Shown here one piece after another: positions 60,085-64,000 of a stretch of 64,000 nt of DNA. Below the pieces are notes generated by a model, which was given only the letters and a program-made list of their open reading frames with translations, was not told the origin of the DNA and did no database searches. The translations under genes were made by a program, and so were the position numbers. The first letter of the stretch is position 1; each line of letters starts with the position of its first letter. The stretch is from CADCTB01 sp963768975 (GTDB taxonomy: Bacteria; Actinomycetota; Acidimicrobiia; Acidimicrobiales; AC-14), in NCBI GenBank assembly GCA_963768975.1, contig CAVYKB010000009.1, positions 248,001-312,000 of the forward strand, given 5' to 3'.

Positions 60085-61332
60085 GTGATCGTCTCCCTCG
60101 CCGCGTTCGCCGGCATCGGCGTCCTTTTGGTGGCCTTTGGGGGACGGCTCGGACGGCGCGCCTTCCTCGTCGCCGCCATCCCGATGGTCGGCGCTGCGGT
60201 ATGGGTGGCGGCGCAACTGGGTGCTATCTCGGACGGGCGCTCCATCTTCGAGCACGCAAGCTGGGTGGGTGGCCTAGGCCTGAACATCGACCTTCAGCTT
60301 GACGGGCTGGCGGCGACGATGTCGCTGATCGTGACGATCGTCGGCGCTGCGGTGCTCGTGTACGCGGCCCGCTACTTCGCGCCCGACGCACCCGATCTGG
60401 GCCGCATTGCGGGACTGCTGGTCCTCTTCGGCGGGTCGATGCTCGGCCTCGTCCAGGCCGACCACGTCCTGGTGCTCTACACCTGCTGGGAGCTGACGTC
60501 GATCACGTCGTTCCTGCTCATCGGCAACCGCCACGACGAGTCCCGGGCACGCGCCGCGGCGCTGCATGCCCTGCTCGTCACGAGCGCCGGCGGCCTGGCC
60601 ATGCTGGCCGGACTCGTCGTCGTGGCCCAGGAGGCGGGCAGTTACCGCCTGAGCGAGATTCTTCGGAGCGCGCCTGGCGACAGCACGGCCATGTCCGTCG
60701 CCGTCGTCCTGGTTCTCATCGGCGCGTTCACCAAGTCGGCGCAGTACCCGTTCCACGCCTGGCTTCCCGGAGCGATGGCAGCGCCGACACCCGTCAGCGC
60801 GTACCTGCACTCGGCCACCATGGTGAAGGCCGGCATTTTTCTCGTCGCCCGGCTGGCACCGGCGTTTGCGGCGACCGGCCTGTGGCGACCACTTGTCCTA
60901 GTCGGCGGGTGCGCCACGATGATCTTCGGGGGCCTACGCGCCCTGCGCCAGCACGACCTCAAGCTGCTGCTCGCCTTCGGGACCGTCAGCCAGCTCGGCC
61001 TGCTGATGGTCCTCTTTGGCGCCGGGACGCCGGCGACGGCCACCGCGGGCTGGGCCCTCCTCGCCGCCCACGTCGCGTTCAAGGCGACCCTGTTCATGGT
61101 TGTCGGCATCGTCGACCACCAGACCGGCACCCGCGATACCCGCAACATCCCACCGCTGCGGGACGGATGGCGCCCGCTCGAGATCGTCACCCTGCTGGCC
61201 GCAGCATCGATGGCCGGCGTCCCCCTCGGCGCCGGCTTCATCGCCAAGGAGCTGGCCTACGACGCCCTGGGCGGCGCTGCGTTCGGGGCGCGCGGATGGT
61301 GCTCGCCGCCGTCGTGGGCGGCTCGATGCTGA
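60085..61332 (+). CDS. mnhA: Na+/H+ antiporter subunit A, N-terminal part (frameshifted)
   Basis: The first 415 residues of an MrpA/MnhA-type subunit, a NuoL-like proton-translocating membrane protein. Motifs include DGLAATMSLIVTIVGAAVLVYAARYF, LYTCWELTSITSFLLIG with the key Glu, LIGAFTKSAQYPFHAWLPGAMAAPTPVSAYLHSATMVKAG (core PFHAWLPGAMAAPTPVSAYLHSA) and KATLFMVVGIVDHQTGTRD. The frame is lost at about 61290 inside GAAFGARG, and a one-base insertion would rejoin it to the next frame. The GTG at 60085 is the start. Confidence 0.85.
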   Translation: MIVSLAAFAGIGVLLVAFGGRLGRRAFLVAAIPMVGAAVWVAAQLGAISDGRSIFEHASWVGGLGLNIDLQLDGLAATMSLIVTIVGAAVLVYAARYFAPDAPDLGRIAGLLVLFGGSMLGLVQADHVLVLYTCWELTSITSFLLIGNRHDESRARAAALHALLVTSAGGLAMLAGLVVVAQEAGSYRLSEILRSAPGDSTAMSVAVVLVLIGAFTKSAQYPFHAWLPGAMAAPTPVSAYLHSATMVKAGIFLVARLAPAFAATGLWRPLVLVGGCATMIFGGLRALRQHDLKLLLAFGTVSQLGLLMVLFGAGTPATATAGWALLAAHVAFKATLFMVVGIVDHQTGTRDTRNIPPLRDGWRPLEIVTLLAAASMAGVPLGAGFIAKELAYDALGGAAFGARGWCSPPSWAARC

Positions 61333-62846
61333 CGGTGGGCTACTCGGCGCGGTTCTACTGGGGCGCGTTCGTAGAACCCCGCCGGCGTTCCTCCCCCTCG
61401 ACCTCTGGGCCGGCGCCCCCGCCGCAGGCGTCCTTCGTCGTGCCCGCCGGCATCCTTGCCATTGCGGGAATCGTCTTCGGCGTCGCGCCCGCGCTCGGCG
61501 ACCGCCTGATCGCAGCGTCGATCGCCGGGTTCGGGCCCGCCGCGCCCGACGTGCACCTCGCCCTGTGGCACGGTTTCGGGGCGCCGCTTGCGCTCTCGGC
61601 CCTCACCTTGGCCGGCGGCGCCGTTCTGGTGTGGGGCGACCGGTGGATCCAGCTCCGGCTGGCGTGGGGTGGCTCGATCCCCAGCGGCGCGGAGGTCTAC
61701 CTCGCCACGCTGCGGGGTCTCGGTGTCGTATCGGCCCGGGTGACAGGCTTCGTGCAGAACGGTTCCCTCCCTGTCTACGCCGGCGTGATCCTCCTGACCG
61801 CCGCAGTCGTCCCCGGTTGCGCGCTGCTCCTCGGGCGGCAGTGGGCCGGCTGGCCGGCGTTCGGAAGCCTGCGGGAGGCGCCGGTCGCCGTCGCCCTCCT
61901 CGGCGCCGCTCTGGCCGCGGCGATCGTGCGTCGCCGGTTCGGCGCCGCTGTCTTCCTGGGCGTCGCCGGCTATGCCATGGCCGGCCTGTTCGTGCTCTCC
62001 GGCGCCCCCGACCTCGCCCTCACCCAGGTGACAGTCGAAACGCTCTCGACCGTCGTGTTCGTGCTGGTGCTACGCCGGCTCCCAGAGACTTTCGAGCGCC
62101 AGTCGTCCCAGACCCGCCGCGTGGTGCGCATCGGTGTAGCCACCGCCGTCGGGGTCACGGTCTTCCTGTTCGCGCTCATCGCCGCCGGCTACCGGCTCAC
62201 GCCGCCGATCTCGGACGACATGGTCAGCCGATCGGTGCCCGACGGGCACGGGCGCAACGTTGTCAACGTCATCCTGGTCGACTTCCGCGGCTTCGACACC
62301 CTGGGTGAGATCACCGTTCTCGCCGTGGCGTCCATCGGCGCGGTGGCGCTTGCTCGAGTCGGTCGCCGGACGGCCGATTCCCATAGCCAGCCGAGGGCCC
62401 CGAACGCTGCGGTCCGTCGGCTGGCCTTCGTCGACGTCTCCGTGCGGGTCGTGTTCCACGTCGTCCTGATGGCGTCGTTGTGGCTGCTCTTCGCCGGCCA
62501 CAACCAGCCCGGCGGCGGGTTCGTCGGGGGCCTCCTCGCCGGCTCCGCCATCACGCTGCGGTACATCGCCGGCGGCATCGAGGAGGTACGGGCCCGGACG
62601 CGCTTCCGGCCGTGGACGGTTCTCGGCGCCGGGCTGCTCACGGCCGCGTTCACCGCAACAATCCCGCTCCTCGTCGGTGGCAGCGTCCTCGAGGTGGGCC
62701 GGGCGTCGATCGACCTCCCCGCCATCGGGGACGTGACCGTCAGCTCGGCGCTCGCCTTCGACACTGGCGTCTACCTCGCGGTCGTCGGCATGGTGCTCAT
62801 GGCCTTCGAGGCGTTCGGTGACGACCCAGCCGAGGCGCCGGCATGA
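61296..62846 (+). CDS. mnhA: Na+/H+ antiporter subunit A, C-terminal part with MnhB-like domain
   Basis: The continuation of mnhA after the frameshift (516 codons from ATG 61296): LAAVVGGSMLTVGYSARFYWGAFVEP, then NuoL-like helices, the Mrp-specific DLALTQVTVETLSTVVFVLVLRRLP (MnhA C-terminus), NVVNVILVDFRGFDTLGEITVLAVASIGAVAL, and an MnhB-like end, FAGHNQPGGGFVGGLLAGSAI. The fused A-B layout is normal in actinobacteria. A real translation restart at 61296 would split the transporter in mid-domain, so a deletion or sequence error is more likely. The TGA overlaps the first mini-ORF. Confidence 0.8.
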   Translation: MVLAAVVGGSMLTVGYSARFYWGAFVEPRRRSSPSTSGPAPPPQASFVVPAGILAIAGIVFGVAPALGDRLIAASIAGFGPAAPDVHLALWHGFGAPLALSALTLAGGAVLVWGDRWIQLRLAWGGSIPSGAEVYLATLRGLGVVSARVTGFVQNGSLPVYAGVILLTAAVVPGCALLLGRQWAGWPAFGSLREAPVAVALLGAALAAAIVRRRFGAAVFLGVAGYAMAGLFVLSGAPDLALTQVTVETLSTVVFVLVLRRLPETFERQSSQTRRVVRIGVATAVGVTVFLFALIAAGYRLTPPISDDMVSRSVPDGHGRNVVNVILVDFRGFDTLGEITVLAVASIGAVALARVGRRTADSHSQPRAPNAAVRRLAFVDVSVRVVFHVVLMASLWLLFAGHNQPGGGFVGGLLAGSAITLRYIAGGIEEVRARTRFRPWTVLGAGLLTAAFTATIPLLVGGSVLEVGRASIDLPAIGDVTVSSALAFDTGVYLAVVGMVLMAFEAFGDDPAEAPA

Positions 62847-63002
62847 CCGGCCCGGGAGGCCGGTCCAGGGAGCATTCACTGGGCCATCCCTCGAAGAGGA
62901 TGGATCAGTGACCGGCTCGGGAGGCCGGTCCAGGGAGCATTCACTGGGCCATCCCTCGAAGAGGATGGATCAATGACCTGCCCGGGAGGCCGGTCCAGGT
63001 GA
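62843..63002 (+). repeat. 65-bp tandem repeat forming coupled mini-ORFs
   Basis: Two full 65-base copies and one partial copy start at 62844, 62909 and 62974. Each contains ACCGGCC-CGGGA-GGCCGGT-type and CCATCC...GGATGG hairpins. Each opens a short frame: 62843-62911 (ATG, 22 residues), 62908-62976 (GTG, 22 residues) and 62973-63002 (ATG, 9 residues), beginning MTGPGGRSR. Each stop overlaps the next start by four bases (ATGA or GTGA), the first with the mnhA stop and the last with the mnhC start at 62999. A GAAGAGGAT ribosome-site-like sequence precedes each inner start. Confidence 0.85.
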
Positions 63003-63403
63003 CGGTGATGCTGGCCGCCGTCGCCGCCGGCCTTTTCGGCATCGGGACGTACCTCCTGCTCCAGCGGAAGCTGAGCCGGATCATCATCGGCCTCGGCCTA
63101 CTGACCCACGGTGCCAACGTGCTGCTCATCACCGCCGGCCGGCGTGGGAACCCGCCGATCATCGGCACCGGCGACGCTGGCAACTTCGCCGATCCCATGC
63201 CCCAGGCGCTGGCGTTGACCGCCATCGTGATCACCTTCGGCGTCACCATCCTCCTGCTGGCCCTCGGGTACCGGAGCTGGCTGCTCACCCGGGACGACGA
63301 GGTTCAGGACGACGTCGGTGACCGGGCCGTCGCCCGGGCGGACGTCGTCGAGGAAGAGGTCGCCGACCAGGAGAAGGTCATCGCCAGGGAGGACGCGCCG
63401 TGA
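62999..63403 (+). CDS. mnhC: Na+/H+ antiporter subunit C
   Basis: A 134-residue NuoK-like subunit of the Mrp/Mnh antiporter with three membrane helices (VMLAAVAAGLFGIGTYLLL, IIIGLGLLTHGANVLLITAG, ALALTAIVITFGVTILLLALGYRSW) and the typical DPMPQALALTAIVI motif. A long acidic tail follows. GTG at 62999 overlaps the last mini-ORF stop; ATG at 63008 is an alternative. Its own stop overlaps mnhD by GTGA. Confidence 0.9.
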   Translation: MTVMLAAVAAGLFGIGTYLLLQRKLSRIIIGLGLLTHGANVLLITAGRRGNPPIIGTGDAGNFADPMPQALALTAIVITFGVTILLLALGYRSWLLTRDDEVQDDVGDRAVARADVVEEEVADQEKVIAREDAP

Positions 63404-64000
63404 GCTGGCTGGTGTCCCTACCGATCGTCCTGCCCCTCCTCGGCGCAGCGATGTCGGTCCTGCTCGGCCGCTCCCGTCCGGCGCAGCGGGCCGTCGGGGT
63501 CGCGGTGCTGGCGGTGCTCGTGGCCGCGTCGGTGGTGCTGCTCGTCACCGTCGACCGAGACGGTACCCTCGTCGTCGACGCCGGCGGATGGGCAGGGCCA
63601 GTGGGCATCACCCTGGTAGCCGACCGGTTCGCAGCGATGCTCCTCGTCGTGGCCGAGATCATCCTGTTCGTCGTCCTGATTTACGCCATCGGCGAGCCCG
63701 GCGCCGAACGCAACCACGTCGGCTTCCAGTCCGCGTACCTGGTCCTGGCCGCCGGCGTCGCCGCCTCCTTCCTCACCGGCGACCTTTTCAGCCTCTTCGT
63801 GGCCTTCGAGATGATGCTGACGGCCAGCTACGTCCTGCTCACCCTGGGCGGCCGGCCGGAGCAGGTCCAGTCCGGGATGACCTACATCGTCATCAGCCTC
63901 ATCGCGTCCACGCTGTTCGTGACCGCGCTGGCCCTTCTCTACTCTGCGACGGGCACCGTGAACATGGCCGACCTCGCTCTGCGCCTCGGCGACCTTCCCG
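63400..64000 (+). CDS. mnhD: Na+/H+ antiporter subunit D, partial
   Basis: The first 200 residues of an MnhD/MrpD (NuoN/NuoM-like) proton-translocating subunit, running off the right edge. LPIVLPLLGAAMSVLLGRS, FAAMLLVVAEIILFVVLIYAIG, and DLFSLFVAFEMMLTASYVLLTLGG with the conserved Glu are diagnostic. It starts at GTG 63400 in overlap with the mnhC stop. The antiporter as a whole exports Na+ and protons exchange at the membrane for pH and salt homeostasis. Confidence 0.9.
   Translation, partial: MSWLVSLPIVLPLLGAAMSVLLGRSRPAQRAVGVAVLAVLVAASVVLLVTVDRDGTLVVDAGGWAGPVGITLVADRFAAMLLVVAEIILFVVLIYAIGEPGAERNHVGFQSAYLVLAAGVAASFLTGDLFSLFVAFEMMLTASYVLLTLGGRPEQVQSGMTYIVISLIASTLFVTALALLYSATGTVNMADLALRLGDLP

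Noticed and set aside
60085..62846. Programmed frameshift in mnhA
   Set aside because: I see no slippery heptamer with a following structure at 61280-61300; a deletion or sequence error explains it more simply.
62843..63002. Tandem repeat considered as a CRISPR array
   Set aside because: The 65-base units are contiguous with no unique spacers and only 2.4 copies; they also keep start/stop overlaps.

Overview
The window is very GC-rich, uses GTG and TTG starts freely, and carries two WhiB regulators, a SenX3-like kinase, UPF0182, a DUF2342 protein, an ECF sigma/anti-sigma/RseB operon and an FDOR-type oxidase. This points to an actinobacterium, most likely an uncultured member of the Acidimicrobiia or a relative; the class is inference. 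Coding density is high and many neighbouring genes overlap by four bases (ATGA or GTGA). Most of the window is chromosomal housekeeping DNA.

1-24.9 kb: folate and methionine one-carbon genes (folD end, metF), an AzgA-type purine permease, a DUF885 peptidase, TCA-cycle genes (icd, mdh, sdhB, sdhA), a MoxR ATPase with its VWA partner, a macro-domain protein, WhiB, a formiminotransferase-like protein, an LLM oxidoreductase, TatA, and an ECF sigma / zinc anti-sigma / RseB-like operon. 24.9-45.5 kb: a second WhiB, two HtrA-type proteases, a SenX3-like kinase that lacks its phosphoacceptor His, an MFS carrier, a DUF2342 protein without its zinc motif, moaE, mreB, a sortase with a lipobox, a YlbL-type PDZ/Lon protease, a large hybrid histidine-kinase gene with a FecR lipoprotein, a DivIVA protein with a phage-head-like C-terminus, and UPF0182.

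45.5-51.0 kb: an initiator tRNA-fMet is the attachment site of a 5.4-kb integrative element. Its att repeats are 45531-45584 and 50931-50984, and it carries a tyrosine integrase, a SWIM zinc-finger protein and a two-gene cassette starting with an ADP-ribosyltransferase-like protein. 51.0-53.6 kb is a graveyard of older mobile DNA: a frameshifted RelE/HigB toxin next to an intact XRE antitoxin, a decayed related integrase, and broken LuxR and methyltransferase genes.

53.6-59.2 kb: an FDOR oxidase, then a redox operon on the minus strand. This operon is a DsbE/TlpA-like lipoprotein whose first redox Cys codon is an in-frame TGA (candidate selenocysteine), followed 19 bases later by ccdA. A PAS-SpoIIE phosphatase and a PIG-L deacetylase follow. 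60-64 kb: an Mnh/Mrp-type Na+/H+ antiporter operon with a frameshift in mnhA. Between mnhA and mnhC lies a 65-bp tandem repeat that forms a chain of mini-ORFs joined by four-base stop/start overlaps.

The strongest leads are the UGA-containing redoxin with CcdA, the mini-ORF chain, the fMet-tRNA integrative element, the DivIVA/MuF-like fusion, and a 67-bp dispersed repeat whose two hairpins show compensatory base changes.
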